A DNA stretch of 64,000 nucleotides from NCBI GenBank assembly GCA_965116355.1, contig OZ220679.1:1550001-1614000 (forward strand), written 5' to 3'. Made by a program: the position numbers and the translations under genes. Shown in pieces: positions 1-8,687 of the stretch. Below the pieces are notes generated by a model. The model had not been told where the DNA came from and made no database searches. It saw only the letters and a program-made list of their open reading frames with translations. The stretch's first letter is position 1, and every line of letters starts with the position of its first letter. The stretch is from UBA1127 sp965116355 (lineage in GTDB: Bacteria; Chloroflexota; Dehalococcoidia; Lucifugimonadales; UBA1127).

Positions 1-276
1 GATGAGCACGTCGACTGTGCCGAACGTCTCGATGGTCTGCTTGTAGGTGTAGTCGACGTGCGCCTGGGAGGTGATGTCCATGGTGGTGGCGAGCACGTTC
101 GGGTTGTCCTTGACCTCGGCGTAGAAGTCCTCCGTGTCGTTGCTGAAGCCGGTGGGCACCCACGAGACGTCCGTGGCGACGACCTTGGCGCCCTCGCGGA
201 TGAAGCCGCGAACGATCTCCCGGCCCATGCCCCGCGCGCCGCCCGTAATGACGACGACCTTGCCTTCGACTGACAT
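1..276 (-). CDS. Short-chain dehydrogenase/reductase (SDR), 5' part only
   Basis: This is the N-terminal 92 codons of an NAD(P)-dependent SDR; the rest lies beyond the window edge. The protein begins with MSVEGKVVVITGGARGMG, whose TGGARGMG is the glycine-rich dinucleotide-binding motif of classical SDRs. An acidic residue after the second strand (VVATD) would contact the ribose. The ATG follows an AGGAGG ribosome binding site. The substrate cannot be read from this part because the catalytic Tyr-Lys pair is outside the window. The gene runs in the same direction as the VOC and MetE-like genes, separated from them by repeats. Confidence 0.85.
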   Translation of the reverse strand, partial: MSVEGKVVVITGGARGMGREIVRGFIREGAKVVATDVSWVPTGFSNDTEDFYAEVKDNPNVLATTMDITSQAHVDYTYKQTIETFGTVDVLI

Positions 277-284
277 TGCCTTCC

Positions 285-594
285 TCCTATGGTGTTTGCC
301 CGCCGTCGTTCCTGCGCAGGCAGGAACCCCGACAAACGCGCCCCGGTTCATCCCCCGACAGGCGCCCCCCTCGTTTTACCGGCGGAAGCCCCGCTGTGGG
401 GCAGCGGACAGAATCGAGAAGCCTCCGCGCCCAACGGCCCGGCAAGCCCCGCGCCCGCAATCCGTTCACTTTCAGCCCGTCAGAGGGCCGCGCCCTCCTC
501 GTTTTACCGGCGGAAGCCGGTATCCAGAAACCCCGCGTCCAACGGCGCCGACAAGCCCCGCCCTGAGCCCCGTCGAAGGGCGAGCGACCGGAAC
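285..594. repeat. Cluster of dispersed imperfect-palindrome repeats
   Basis: This gap holds no credible gene. It contains a copy of the GTCGTTCCTGCGCAGGCAGG family (about 302-337), two copies of the TTTTACCGGCGGAAGCCGG family (about 371 and 501), and a degenerate copy of the CCCTGAGCC..GTCGAAGGG family near the end. The same units recur in most other gaps of the window. Confidence 0.8.
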
Positions 595-984
595 CTACCT
601 CGCCGGGCCCGGGTCGTCGACGTACGTGTGCGTGATGACTTCCCAGAGGTGCTTGTCCAGGTCCTGGAAGTAGAACCCCCGGCCCGTATGGCGGTGGTTG
701 ATCTCCATGTCGTCGTGCGAGCGCGGCCCGCTGCCGTACGGGATGCCCTCGGCCTGCACGCGCCCGAGGATCGCGTCGAACTCCTCGTCGGACGCGAGCA
801 GCGCGTAGTGCCGCGCGTCAAACTCGTCCTTGTTGTCCCAGTCGAAGCTCAGCGTGTCGTTGATCTTCAGCGGCGCGAAGTGTCCCCACGGCCCCTCGTA
901 CGCGATGCCCAGCATCTTCGACATGAAGCGCACGCCCGCCTCCTTGTCCTTGGACGGGACGATGGTGTGGTCCAGACTCAACAT
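595..984 (-). CDS. VOC (glyoxalase/bleomycin-resistance fold) family protein
   Basis: A 129-residue single-domain VOC protein. It starts with LDHTIVPSKDKEAG, the usual first strand carrying a metal-binding His (H6), and ends with GRGFYFQDLDKHLWEVITH, the usual last strand with the metal-binding Glu (WEV). These proteins act on small molecules as metal-dependent lyases, dioxygenases or binding proteins; the substrate is unknown here. The ATG follows GGAGG at good spacing. It probably forms a loose group with the neighbouring MetE-like and SDR genes on the same strand. Confidence 0.85.
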   Translation of the reverse strand: MLSLDHTIVPSKDKEAGVRFMSKMLGIAYEGPWGHFAPLKINDTLSFDWDNKDEFDARHYALLASDEEFDAILGRVQAEGIPYGSGPRSHDDMEINHRHTGRGFYFQDLDKHLWEVITHTYVDDPGPAR

Positions 985-1014
985 TGCCGTGTCCTCCTTC
1001 CCTGGCTGCCTGTC

Positions 1015-1145
1015 CTCTCGTCTTACCGGCGGAAAGCCCGCCTCCTATCTCACCCGTTTCACCGGCGAAAGCCGGTGCCCAGAGGGGCGGAACCGGACCC
1101 CGTTCGCCCTGACCCTGTCCTGAGGTTCTCGAAGGGGGCCGCCCG
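1015..1145. repeat. Dispersed repeats between the VOC and MetE-like genes
   Basis: Two copies of the TTACCGGCGGAAAGCC-type unit are followed by a CCCTGACC..GTCCTGAGGTTCTCGAAGG unit. No gene is visible. Confidence 0.7.
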
Positions 1146-2327
1146 CTATCCCCACAGCTTTTTCGTGGCCAGCTCCGCCCCGGCCGCCATAGCCCGCATC
1201 TTCGCCCACGCGATGTCCGGGTACACCCGGTTCCCGTACCCGCAGTCCGTCCCCGCGATGACGTTCTCGCGGCCCATGATGTTCGCGTACGTGATGATCC
1301 GCTCGGCCACCAGCTCCGGCGGCTCGACCGTCCCCGTCTTGTGCGCGACGACGCCCGGGATGTAGATCTTGTCGTCCGGGAACTTCAGGTCGTCCCACAC
1401 CTTGTAGTCCAGTACGTGCTGCGCGTCCGCCGCCTCCACCGAGTACGCTTGCGCCTTCACCCGCAGCATGATGTCCGCCGTGTGCTGGAAGGGGAGGTCC
1501 GTCACGTGGGGCGTGTGCCAGCTCCCCCAGCAGGTGTGGTAGCGGATCTGCTCCTCCGGCACGTTGCGCAGCGAGTAGTTCAGCGCGTCGATGCGCAACG
1601 TGACGTACTTCCGGTATTCCTCGATGCTGATGGGCGGCCAGAACATGCAGAAGGCGTCGACCAGGTCCGGGTCGTCGATCTGCAGGATGAACCCTGCGTC
1701 CGCGACGGCCTCGTAGTCCGCGCGGAAGAACTCGGCCATCGCGTAGACGTACTCCTCCTCCGTCGCGTAGTACTCGTTCCAGACCGAGTGCCCCAGCCAG
1801 CCGCAGCTGATGACGGGGAAGAAGAAGTCCTCGATGCTCACGCCCGCAGCCTCGACGGCCGACTTGACCAGCGCCACCTCCCGGTCCGACTGCTCGCGGC
1901 CCTTGGGCTCCACTGGCCCGTTGATCACCCAGCGCCGGGTGGCGGGCGGGTTGTCCGTGCCCGGCACCGGCGTGTTCCCGAGCCGGTCGTAGATGGCGTA
2001 GAAGTCGTTGAACTCGCCGTTGTGGCGCTCGGCCATCGTGTTGAGCATCGTGATGGGCTCTTCCGGCTCGGCCGGCCGGGACGTGATGCCCGTGGCGCGC
2101 GCGTCGAAGTACGCTTGGTCGCGGCCCTTCCAGAACTCGCCGTCGCTGTGGATGTCGTTCTTCAGGTCGATCTGGCGGCGGATCGCCTCCTGGATGCCCT
2201 CCTTCACCAGCTCGTCGGCGCGTGCCTGGTCGCCGGAGGCGCGCGCCGCGCGAATCGACTCCATATTGCTCGGGTTGGGCAGCCGCCCGGCGTGGGTGGT
2301 CAGGATACGGTCAGTGCTGCGCTTCAT
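1146..2327 (-). CDS. Cobalamin-independent methionine synthase II (MetE C-terminal domain)-like protein
   Basis: This 393-residue protein corresponds to the catalytic C-terminal barrel of MetE without the N-terminal barrel. It has the expected zinc-ligand pattern: HTC at about residues 264-266 (YHTCWGSWHTPH) and a later Cys in GTDCGYGNR near residue 362. Stand-alone members transfer methyl groups from donors other than methyltetrahydrofolate, or act on unknown thiols, so methionine synthesis should not be assumed. The ATG follows GGAGGAG. SDR and VOC genes lie downstream on the same strand, which hints at a catabolic or demethylation setting; this is inference. Confidence 0.85.
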   Translation of the reverse strand: MKRSTDRILTTHAGRLPNPSNMESIRAARASGDQARADELVKEGIQEAIRRQIDLKNDIHSDGEFWKGRDQAYFDARATGITSRPAEPEEPITMLNTMAERHNGEFNDFYAIYDRLGNTPVPGTDNPPATRRWVINGPVEPKGREQSDREVALVKSAVEAAGVSIEDFFFPVISCGWLGHSVWNEYYATEEEYVYAMAEFFRADYEAVADAGFILQIDDPDLVDAFCMFWPPISIEEYRKYVTLRIDALNYSLRNVPEEQIRYHTCWGSWHTPHVTDLPFQHTADIMLRVKAQAYSVEAADAQHVLDYKVWDDLKFPDDKIYIPGVVAHKTGTVEPPELVAERIITYANIMGRENVIAGTDCGYGNRVYPDIAWAKMRAMAAGAELATKKLWG

Positions 2328-2602
2328 GGAACGGGTCTCCTCCGGCTATATCTCCCCCGGGGCCGATGCACACGCCGCCTGCACCGCAACCGGCAAGCGC
2401 GCGCTCGGCGCGCGTAGCCTAGCACCAGCAAGCGAGGCGGTCAACGCTTCGCGCCACTCCGTTCACCCTGAGCTTGTCGAAGGGTCGCCCTGACCCAGTC
2501 CGATTCTCGAAGGAGCCTGTGGTAGAGCGAACAAGGGAAGAGGTAGACCCCACAACCCCCAGCCCTTACGATAGGTACAATGACCTCGAAGAGAGATGTC
2601 CC
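2328..2602. other. Intergenic region with one dispersed repeat and a possible -10 element
   Basis: The region separates the divergent MetE-like and mntA genes. It carries one GTTCACCCTGAGCTTGTCG-type repeat at about 2459-2487. TACAAT at 2576-2581 lies 21 bases before the mntA ATG and may be its -10 box, but no convincing -35 box is visible. I see no gene here. Confidence 0.5.
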
Positions 2603-2911
2603 ATGGTGCAACCCATAGCAAACCGTATAGCTGAATTGGAGGAGCTCTGCCGCCGTTGCAGCGTGCTCCGGCTGGACCTGTTTGGTTCCGCAACTGACGC
2701 CAGCCGATTCGGGCCGGATAGCGATCTCGACTTCCTGGTCGAGTTCCAGCCTGCTCTGGTTTCCGGAAGGGCAGACGCCTACTTCGCCCTCCTCTTTGGG
2801 CTGCAAGAGCTGTTCGGGCGGCCCGTGGACCTTGTAATGTCTTCCGCCATCGTCAACCCGTACTTCCGCGAGTCCGTGGAGGCGAGCAGGGAGTTGCTGT
2901 ATGCAGCGTGA
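2603..2911 (+). CDS. mntA: MntA-type nucleotidyltransferase antitoxin
   Basis: A 102-residue minimal nucleotidyltransferase. The catalytic signature is LDLFGSATDASRFGPDSDLD, with GS near residue 30 and the DLD metal ligands after it. It is followed directly by a HEPN-domain gene whose start overlaps this gene's end by 11 bases. In characterised type VII pairs, MntA neutralises HepT by AMPylating a tyrosine next to the HepT active site. An upstream in-frame start is possible, but the extra residues would come from repeat DNA, so I use the internal ATG. Confidence 0.85.
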   Translation: MVQPIANRIAELEELCRRCSVLRLDLFGSATDASRFGPDSDLDFLVEFQPALVSGRADAYFALLFGLQELFGRPVDLVMSSAIVNPYFRESVEASRELLYAA

Positions 2912-3242
2912 GGCCCGGATGTATCTGACGGACATCCAGGCGGCGGCCGGGAAGATCCAGGAATACACTGCCGGCAAGCAGTTCTCCCATTACGATACAC
3001 AAGAAATGCTGCGGGACGCGGTGGAGCGCAAGTTCGAGATTGTTGGCATCGCCTTGGCGGAACTCGCCATCCGTGACGTGGCCCTCGCCAGCCGCATCAG
3101 CGACTATCAGAAGATCATCGCCTTCCGCAACGTCCTGGCCCATGGGTACGCCCACATAGACAACGCGACTGTATGGGACATTATCGTAAACAACCTGCCA
3201 TTGTTGGCGCGGCAGGTTGACGCATTGTTGGAGGAAGCATAG
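2901..3242 (+). CDS. hepT: HepT-like HEPN ribonuclease toxin (DUF86)
   Basis: A 113-residue all-helical HEPN protein. The active-site motif FRNVLAHGY gives RX4HXY with R76, H81 and Y83; Y83 is the residue that the partner AMPylates in studied HepT/MntA pairs. The family cleaves RNA as a dimer when released from the antitoxin. The overlap with mntA implies translational coupling. The full motif is intact, so the toxin looks potentially active. The role (plasmid-type stabilisation, phage defence or domesticated regulator) cannot be decided from the sequence. Confidence 0.85.
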   Translation: MQREARMYLTDIQAAAGKIQEYTAGKQFSHYDTQEMLRDAVERKFEIVGIALAELAIRDVALASRISDYQKIIAFRNVLAHGYAHIDNATVWDIIVNNLPLLARQVDALLEEA

Positions 3243-3347
3243 ACCTTCAGCGCACATCGACGTAAACGCCATCAGGCGCGAAACGCATGAGCCGGACGCC
3301 GCCCCTCAGTCAACGCCCCCCGCCCCCGTATGCTACGATGGAACCCT

Positions 3348-5189
3348 ATGGACACCGCAAACATTCGCAATTTCTGCATCATCGCCCACATTGACCATGG
3401 CAAGTCCACCCTCGCGGACCGGCTGCTGGAGCACACGGGCACCATCGACCCCCGCAACATGCAGGCCCAGTTCCTGGACACCATGGACCTGGAGCGCGAG
3501 CGCGGCATCACCATCAAGGGCAAGGCCGTCCGCATGCGCCACGTCCACGACGACGGCCGCGAGTACCAGCTCAACCTCATCGACACCCCCGGCCACGTCG
3601 ACTTCGGCTACGAGGTCTCCCGCGCGCTCGCCGCCTGCGAGGGCGCCCTGCTCGTCGTCGACGCGTCCCAGGGCGCCCAGGCGCAGACCCTCGCCAACGC
3701 CTACCTCGCCCTCGGCCACGACCTCCACATCATCCCCGTCATCAACAAGATCGACCTGCCCGCCGCCGAGCCCGACCGCGTCGCCGAGGAGATGGTGCAG
3801 GTCTTCGGCTTCGACCGCGACGAGCTCGTCTTCTGCTCCGCCAAGGACGGCACCGGCGTCGAGGATCTCCTCGCCGCCATCGTCGACCGCGTCCCCCCGC
3901 CCAGCCTCGACGACGGCGCCCCCCTGCGCGCCCTCATCTTCGACTCCGAGTACGACTCCTACAAGGGCGTGATCGCCTACGTCCGCGTCGTCGACGGCGC
4001 CGTGAAGCGCGGCGACCGCATCCGCATGCTCGGCTCGCAGACCGTCACGGAGGCCGTCGAGGTCGGCGTCTTCCGCCCGGACCTGACGGCCGTCAGTGAG
4101 CTGAACGCCGGGCAGGTCGGCTACATCGCGACCGGCTTCAAGAACGTCGGCGACAGCCGCGTCGGCGACACCGTCGCGCTCGACGAGCGCTCAAACGTCG
4201 CGCCCCTGCCCGGCTACGAGCCCCAGAAGCTCATGGTCTTCGCCGGCATCTACCCCTCCGACGGCGAGTCCTTCGAGCACCTGCGGGAGGCCCTCCAGAA
4301 GCTCCAGCTCAACGACGCCGCCCTCAACTTCGAGCCGGAGAGCAGCCCGGCCCTCGGCTTCGGCTTCCGCTGCGGCTTCCTCGGCCCGCTGCACATGGAG
4401 ATCGTGCAGGAGCGCCTGGAGCGCGAGTACGGTCTCGACCTCATCGCCACGTCCCCCGGCGTGGCCTACCAGGTCGTCATGCCCGGCGGCGAGGAGATGA
4501 CCGTCGCCAACCCGTCCATGATGCCGGCGCCCGGCCAGTACCTGGAGGCCCGCGAGCCGTGGCTGGAGATGACCATCATCACGCCGTCCCGCTACGTCGG
4601 CACGATGATGGAGCTCTTCACCGGCAACCGAGGCACGTTCAAGAGCATGGAGTACATCGCCCCCGCCATGACCACGGCCGACGGCGGCAACCCCATGTAC
4701 GACGCCCGCGTGTTGCTCCAGTTCGAGCTGCCCCTCGCCGAGCTGCTGGCCGAGTTCTACGACCGCATCAAGTCCCGCTCCCAGGGCTACGCCTCCATCG
4801 ACTACTCCTTCATCGGCTACCGCACGGGCCCGCTCGTCAAGCTCGACATCCTGCTGAACAGCAAGCCCGTCGACGCCCTCTGCTTCGTCGTCCACCGCGA
4901 CCACGCCTACGACGCCGGCCGCGCCCTCGTTGACGAGCTCCGCAAGCTCATCCCCCGCCAGCTCTACGAGGTCGCCGTGCAGGCGGCCGTCGGCAGCCGC
5001 GTCATCGCCCGCGAGACCGTCCGCGCCATGCGCAAGAACGTCCTCGCCAAGTGCTACGGCGGCGACGTCACTCGCAAGCGGAAGCTGCTCGAGAAGCAGG
5101 CGGAGGGCAAAAAGCGAATGAAGATGGTGGGCCAGGTGGAGGTCCCGCAAGAAGCCTTCCTCGCCCTCCTCAAGCTGGACAAGCGCTAA
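3348..5189 (+). CDS. lepA: Elongation factor 4 (LepA), ribosomal back-translocase GTPase
   Basis: A full-length LepA of 613 residues. The GTPase domain starts at once with IRNFCIIAHIDHGKSTLADR (P-loop AHIDHGKST) and has DTPGH and NKID for G3 and G4. EF-G-like domains follow, then the LepA-specific C-terminal domain ending in KRKLLEKQAEGKKRMKMVG. No Shine-Dalgarno sequence precedes the ATG; TACGAT ends nine bases upstream, so the transcript may be nearly leaderless. An alternative ATG lies six codons upstream inside that region and is less likely. Confidence 0.97.
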   Translation: MDTANIRNFCIIAHIDHGKSTLADRLLEHTGTIDPRNMQAQFLDTMDLERERGITIKGKAVRMRHVHDDGREYQLNLIDTPGHVDFGYEVSRALAACEGALLVVDASQGAQAQTLANAYLALGHDLHIIPVINKIDLPAAEPDRVAEEMVQVFGFDRDELVFCSAKDGTGVEDLLAAIVDRVPPPSLDDGAPLRALIFDSEYDSYKGVIAYVRVVDGAVKRGDRIRMLGSQTVTEAVEVGVFRPDLTAVSELNAGQVGYIATGFKNVGDSRVGDTVALDERSNVAPLPGYEPQKLMVFAGIYPSDGESFEHLREALQKLQLNDAALNFEPESSPALGFGFRCGFLGPLHMEIVQERLEREYGLDLIATSPGVAYQVVMPGGEEMTVANPSMMPAPGQYLEAREPWLEMTIITPSRYVGTMMELFTGNRGTFKSMEYIAPAMTTADGGNPMYDARVLLQFELPLAELLAEFYDRIKSRSQGYASIDYSFIGYRTGPLVKLDILLNSKPVDALCFVVHRDHAYDAGRALVDELRKLIPRQLYEVAVQAAVGSRVIARETVRAMRKNVLAKCYGGDVTRKRKLLEKQAEGKKRMKMVGQVEVPQEAFLALLKLDKR

Positions 5190-5190
5190 C

Positions 5191-5411
5191 CCCCCGTCGT
5201 TCCTGCGCAGGCAGGAACCCCGACAATTCGAGCGGCACCCACCCTTCATCGTTTCTCCGGCTAACCCATCGTTTCTCCGGCGGAAGCCGGAATCGAGGGT
5301 CCCAACACCAGCCCACCAAAGAAAATCGAGAGGCGGGGACGGGGCCGTTGCCCCTGCCGGAAATCGAAGGGGGCAGTTCATCCTGAACCTGTCGAAGGAT
5401 GACAGGGGGGT
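5191..5411. repeat. Dispersed repeat cluster downstream of lepA
   Basis: One GTCGTTCCTGCGCAGGCAGG unit, two adjacent CGTTTCTCCGG..GAAGCCGG units and one TTCATCCTGAACCTGTCGAAGG unit fill the gap. No gene is visible. Confidence 0.8.
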
Positions 5412-5460
5412 GTGAAGCCCCGCCGTCCATGGGGTATCATCGGCAGTCGGAGGTTGACAC

Positions 5461-5679
5461 TTGCTGCGCTTGGGCATCGTGATCTTGGTCGTCCTCGTCG
5501 TGTACCTGCTGGTGCGCATGTTCGTGCGCTCCATGCAGCAGGGCTCCCGCCGCGGCCCAGAGCCCACGATGCCCTACTGCCAGAAGTGCGAGAGCAACCG
5601 CAACGTCGTCGTCAACTCGGGCCAGGCAGAGGACCACGGCCTCCGCTGGTGGTGCACCCGCTGCAAAGAAGGCTTTTGA
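5461..5679 (+). CDS. Small membrane-anchored zinc-ribbon protein
   Basis: A 72-residue protein starting at TTG behind a GGAGG site. Residues 4-20 form one hydrophobic membrane segment (LGIVILVVLVVYLLVRMF). The C-terminal half carries two Cys pairs, YCQKC and CTRCKEGF, typical of a zinc ribbon. The domain order suggests a cytoplasmic zinc knuckle tethered to the membrane. I do not recognise a named family. It sits 41 bases before the kinase-like gene and may be cotranscribed with it. Confidence 0.7.
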   Translation: MLRLGIVILVVLVVYLLVRMFVRSMQQGSRRGPEPTMPYCQKCESNRNVVVNSGQAEDHGLRWWCTRCKEGF

Positions 5680-5720
5680 GCAGGGGGTACTCCCCTGGCC
5701 TGCACTGGGATGAGCTTGTA

Positions 5721-6245
5721 ATGGCGCCTGCACCCGTGCCGCTGCTCATCATCTCCGGGTCGCTCGGAGCAGGAAAGACGACCGTCCTCAACGAGGCCTC
5801 CGACCTGCTCGCTCAGGCGGGCATCCCCCACGCGGCCATCGACCTCGACACCCTCGCCGTTATGCACCCCCGGCACGACCCGCACGGCGAGCGCCTCGCC
5901 TTCGCCAACCTCGCCGCCGTCTGGCCGAACTACGCCGCCGCCGGGGCCGAGAGGCTCATCATCGCCAGGGTGGTCGAGGACCGCGCGGAGCTCGACCGGT
6001 ACCGGGAGGCCGTGCCGGGCGCCCAGCCCGTCGTGTGCCGGCTGACCGCGCCCGTCGCCGTGATGCACGAACGGCTGCGAGTGCGGGAGCCGGGAATGTT
6101 CCAGGAGCAGGCGCTCGTGCGGGCGGCGGAGCTCGACGGCATCCTGGCGCGGTCGCGCGTGGAGGACTTCTCCGTCGACAATGGCCCAGGCCGCCCGGTC
6201 ACCGAGGTGGCGCGCGAGGGCCTGTCTCGCGCGGGGTGGCTGTAA
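5721..6245 (+). CDS. P-loop nucleoside/nucleotide kinase-like ATPase
   Basis: A 174-residue P-loop protein. The Walker A motif is GSLGAGKTT near residue 15, followed by an acidic IDLDTL stretch. The protein resembles small AAA-type kinases of the gluconate/shikimate/adenylylsulfate group, in which the Asp region binds substrate and a C-terminal Arg-rich helix (MHERLRVREPG) forms the lid. The substrate is unknown. Longer reading in this frame upstream overlaps the zinc-ribbon gene and is not credible. Confidence 0.75.
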   Translation: MAPAPVPLLIISGSLGAGKTTVLNEASDLLAQAGIPHAAIDLDTLAVMHPRHDPHGERLAFANLAAVWPNYAAAGAERLIIARVVEDRAELDRYREAVPGAQPVVCRLTAPVAVMHERLRVREPGMFQEQALVRAAELDGILARSRVEDFSVDNGPGRPVTEVAREGLSRAGWL

Positions 6246-6291
6246 CGCGGGCAACGATTGACCCGCGCGTTACGCGCGCTCCCGCCCCCGT

Positions 6292-6684
6292 TCACGCCAT
6301 CTCGTAGCGCAGCACGTACGAGTGACCGCCCTCGTCGTTGTCGATTTTCATCGTCCCCGAGATGCCCGCCAGCTCGCCCGCCCCCGAGTCCGGAACGATC
6401 GTGACCGAGAGCTGGGCGTCGCCCTTGTGCATCACCCCGCTGTGCTGCATCACGAAGGAACCCTGCTTCCCGTCCACGGAGCCTGTGAAATGCTCCATCG
6501 CCACGTACCCCGCCGAGCCGGGCGTGGCGGTGAAAGCCGCCAGCATCTGCGCCTCTGAAGTCCCGTCCATGCCGCCGGAAAACTCCTTGTGCACAAAGTT
6601 GAGGTTCAACGTCAGCCCGTCCTGCTCCAGGTACGGCGGCTCTCCTCCCATGACAACCTCAAAGGTTCCGCGGGCGCTGTGCAT
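6292..6684 (-). CDS. DUF3224 domain-containing protein
   Basis: A 130-residue protein matching the DUF3224 pattern: it begins MHSARGTFEV, has an internal LNLNFVHKEFSGGMDGTSEA stretch, and ends with a GELAGISGTM..DNDEGGHSYVLRYEM strand pair. The family is a small beta-barrel of unknown function. The ATG follows GAGGAG; a longer frame upstream crosses the promoter of the divergent amidohydrolase. It is convergent with the kinase-like gene. Confidence 0.8.
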   Translation of the reverse strand: MHSARGTFEVVMGGEPPYLEQDGLTLNLNFVHKEFSGGMDGTSEAQMLAAFTATPGSAGYVAMEHFTGSVDGKQGSFVMQHSGVMHKGDAQLSVTIVPDSGAGELAGISGTMKIDNDEGGHSYVLRYEMA

Positions 6685-6715
6685 TTCCGTCTCCTCTCGA
6701 ACGAGTTTCAATTCC

Positions 6716-6744
6716 TTGACAAGAATAACCCTCAAGTATACCAT
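6716..6744 (+). promoter_or_regulatory. Putative sigma-70-type promoter of the amidohydrolase gene
   Basis: TTGACA at 6716-6721 and TACCAT at 6739-6744 are separated by 17 bases. The start codon lies at 6816, behind an AGGAG site. Confidence 0.55.
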
Positions 6745-6815
6745 ACCAGGTTCTGCGCATTTCGCCGAAAGGAGGTTCCCCGGTCGTCCCTATCAACATT
6801 CCAGGAGAAAGAGAC

Positions 6816-7895
6816 ATGCTCAACGGACGAAAGATCATTGACATGCACGGTCACACGGTGGCCCCGCCAGAGCTCTACGCGGCCAAGGCTTCGCTCCTGT
6901 CGGGGCGCGGCTACCATGGCAAGACCCGCATCTCCGAGGACCGCATCGAGGAGTTCGCCCAGAACAACATCAAGATCCTCGACAAGGTGAAGACCGACGT
7001 TCAAATTCTCTCTCCCCGTCCCTTCCAGTTGATGCACTCCGAGAAGCCGGAGAGCATCGTCCGCTGGTGGAACGAGATGAACAACGACGTCATCGGGGCG
7101 CAGATAAAGGCGCATCCGGACCGATTCGGCGGAATCTGCGGCCTCCCGCACGTCACCGGCGCAAAGGACGCCTCGCACGTCATCGAAGAGCTGGAGCGCT
7201 GCGTGAACGAAATGGGCTTCGTCGGCTGCCTCATCAACCCCGACCCCGAAGAGGGATCGGGCAACCCGCTCGACCCGAACTACACCCCGCCGCTGGACCA
7301 CGAGTACTGGTTCCCCCTCTACGAGGCGATGGAGAAGCTGGACGTTCCCGGCCTCATTCACTCCGCGTCGTCCAAGGACCCGCGTGAGCACTACAGCCAG
7401 CACTTCATCACCACAGAGTCCCAGGCCGTGCTGAATCTCGCCCGCCCGGAGAGCAAGGTCTTCAGCACATTCCCCAACCTCAAGATCATCGTCGGCCACG
7501 GCGGCGGCTCGGTCCCTTACCAGATCGGTCGCTGGCGCGTGAACCGCTACAACGCCATGAGGCGCAACCCCAACCTCGAGGACTTTGACACGAGCATGCG
7601 CAAGATGTACTTCGACAGCGCGCTCTACACCAAGGAGTCGCTGGAATACTGCATCTCTATCTGCGGGCCAGACCGGGTAGTGTTCGGCACGGAGAACCCG
7701 GGCAGCGGCTCGTCCGTCCACCCCGACTACAAGTGGGAGCGGGGCAAGAAGGTGCCCGCAGGCGACTTGGAAGGCTGGGAGACCGACGACATCGCCCCCG
7801 TCATCCTCAACCAGATCGAGTGGCTCACAGACGAGGACAAGTACAATATCATGGAAGGAAACGTCCGCCGCCTCTTCTCCCGCGCCAACTTCTAG
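6816..7895 (+). CDS. Amidohydrolase-family (ACMSD-like) metal-dependent hydrolase/decarboxylase
   Basis: A 359-residue TIM-barrel amidohydrolase. The N-terminal HXH is in IIDMHGHTVAPPE. IVGHGGGSVPYQIGR supplies the barrel His, and VVFGTENPGSGS ends the barrel where the metal-binding Asp is usual (here FGTEN rather than FGTD). Members of this group (ACMSD, gamma-resorcylate decarboxylase) decarboxylate aromatic acids or hydrolyse related ring products. A paralogue sits about 9 kb away with the same INPDPEEG/INPDPGEG signature. The substrate is unknown. Confidence 0.85.
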   Translation: MLNGRKIIDMHGHTVAPPELYAAKASLLSGRGYHGKTRISEDRIEEFAQNNIKILDKVKTDVQILSPRPFQLMHSEKPESIVRWWNEMNNDVIGAQIKAHPDRFGGICGLPHVTGAKDASHVIEELERCVNEMGFVGCLINPDPEEGSGNPLDPNYTPPLDHEYWFPLYEAMEKLDVPGLIHSASSKDPREHYSQHFITTESQAVLNLARPESKVFSTFPNLKIIVGHGGGSVPYQIGRWRVNRYNAMRRNPNLEDFDTSMRKMYFDSALYTKESLEYCISICGPDRVVFGTENPGSGSSVHPDYKWERGKKVPAGDLEGWETDDIAPVILNQIEWLTDEDKYNIMEGNVRRLFSRANF

Positions 7896-7934
7896 GCAGG
7901 ACGGACACCTGAGCGCTGCCGCATCGCAGTCGAT

Positions 7935-7973
7935 AGAGGGAAGGGAAGGCTCCGGCTTTCCCTTCCCTCTTTG
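7935..7973 (+). terminator. Rho-independent terminator after the amidohydrolase gene
   Basis: AGAGGGAAGGGAA and TTCCCTTCCCTCT form a 13-bp perfect stem. It extends through a GGC/GCT closure (one G-T wobble) to a TCCG tetraloop and is followed by TTT. It lies 39 bases after the stop codon. Confidence 0.75.
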
Positions 7974-8166
7974 CTGCCCGGAGAGACGCCGCACGGATCG
8001 CGCCCTCGATGGTGAACACTCGCGAAATGCGGTCCGGGTTGGCCGTCGTCATGCGTGCCTCCAGGCGAATGAGTAGAGGGCGAGTGTAGCATAGGGGCGG
8101 TACAATGGCCCTCGACAGCAATTGCGACAGGCTGCCCGCGCCGGCGGGCGCCGCCGGGAGGACGAC

Positions 8167-8553
8167 ATGCCGATCATCGACCACTCGCACGCGCCGGAGA
8201 CCCCGTGGCGGCCCGGCTATCGCAAGTTCGACATCGCCGGCCACGAGCAGGGCGTCAGCAGCACCCTCAGCGTCAACACCGCCGAGCCCGGCGCCGGCGC
8301 CCCCCTCCACACCCACACCATGGACGAGCTCATCGTCGTGTTGGAGGGCACGCTGGAGGTCAAGCTTGACGGCGAGACCCACACCGTAGGCCCGGACCAC
8401 ACCGTAGTAATTCCCCCGGGCGCCCATCACGCCTTCAAAGTAACGGGCCAGGACGAAGCCCACCTGCTGGTCTTCTTCCCCGCCCTTGACCCCTACTCGG
8501 CGGACCACACCCACTACATAGAAGGCGCCCGCCCGGACAGCGTGGCGGAGTAG
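8167..8553 (+). CDS. Cupin-domain protein
   Basis: A 128-residue single cupin. Motif 1 is GAPLHTHTMDELIVVLEGTL, with HTHXXXE as metal ligands, and motif 2 is IPPGAHHAFKV with the last His. Such small cupins serve as dioxygenases, isomerases or sugar-binding sensors; the function here is open. TACAAT near 8102 may be its -10 box. The ATG sits behind GAGGACGAC, a moderate ribosome binding site. Confidence 0.85.
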   Translation: MPIIDHSHAPETPWRPGYRKFDIAGHEQGVSSTLSVNTAEPGAGAPLHTHTMDELIVVLEGTLEVKLDGETHTVGPDHTVVIPPGAHHAFKVTGQDEAHLLVFFPALDPYSADHTHYIEGARPDSVAE

Positions 8554-8659
8554 CGGGGGCTGTCCCCGGGTTCGGCGGCACTTAGCAGCGTATAGCTGGC
8601 CGCTATCGGCGCGAGTGAAGTTCAATATTGTCCTGCGATCAAATGACACCCTCATGGGG

Positions 8660-8687
8660 TTGACATCGTATGCCTTCAGTGTATGAT
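8660..8687 (+). promoter_or_regulatory. Strong sigma-70-type promoter of the RHH-like gene
   Basis: A perfect TTGACA (8660-8665) and TATGAT (8682-8687) are separated by 16 bases. An alternative in-frame ATG at 8670 would lie inside this promoter, so translation must start further down. Confidence 0.75.

Noticed and set aside
285..594. Tandem-looking repeats as a CRISPR array
   Set aside because: Units are of different families, spacing is irregular, and no cas gene is present anywhere in the window.
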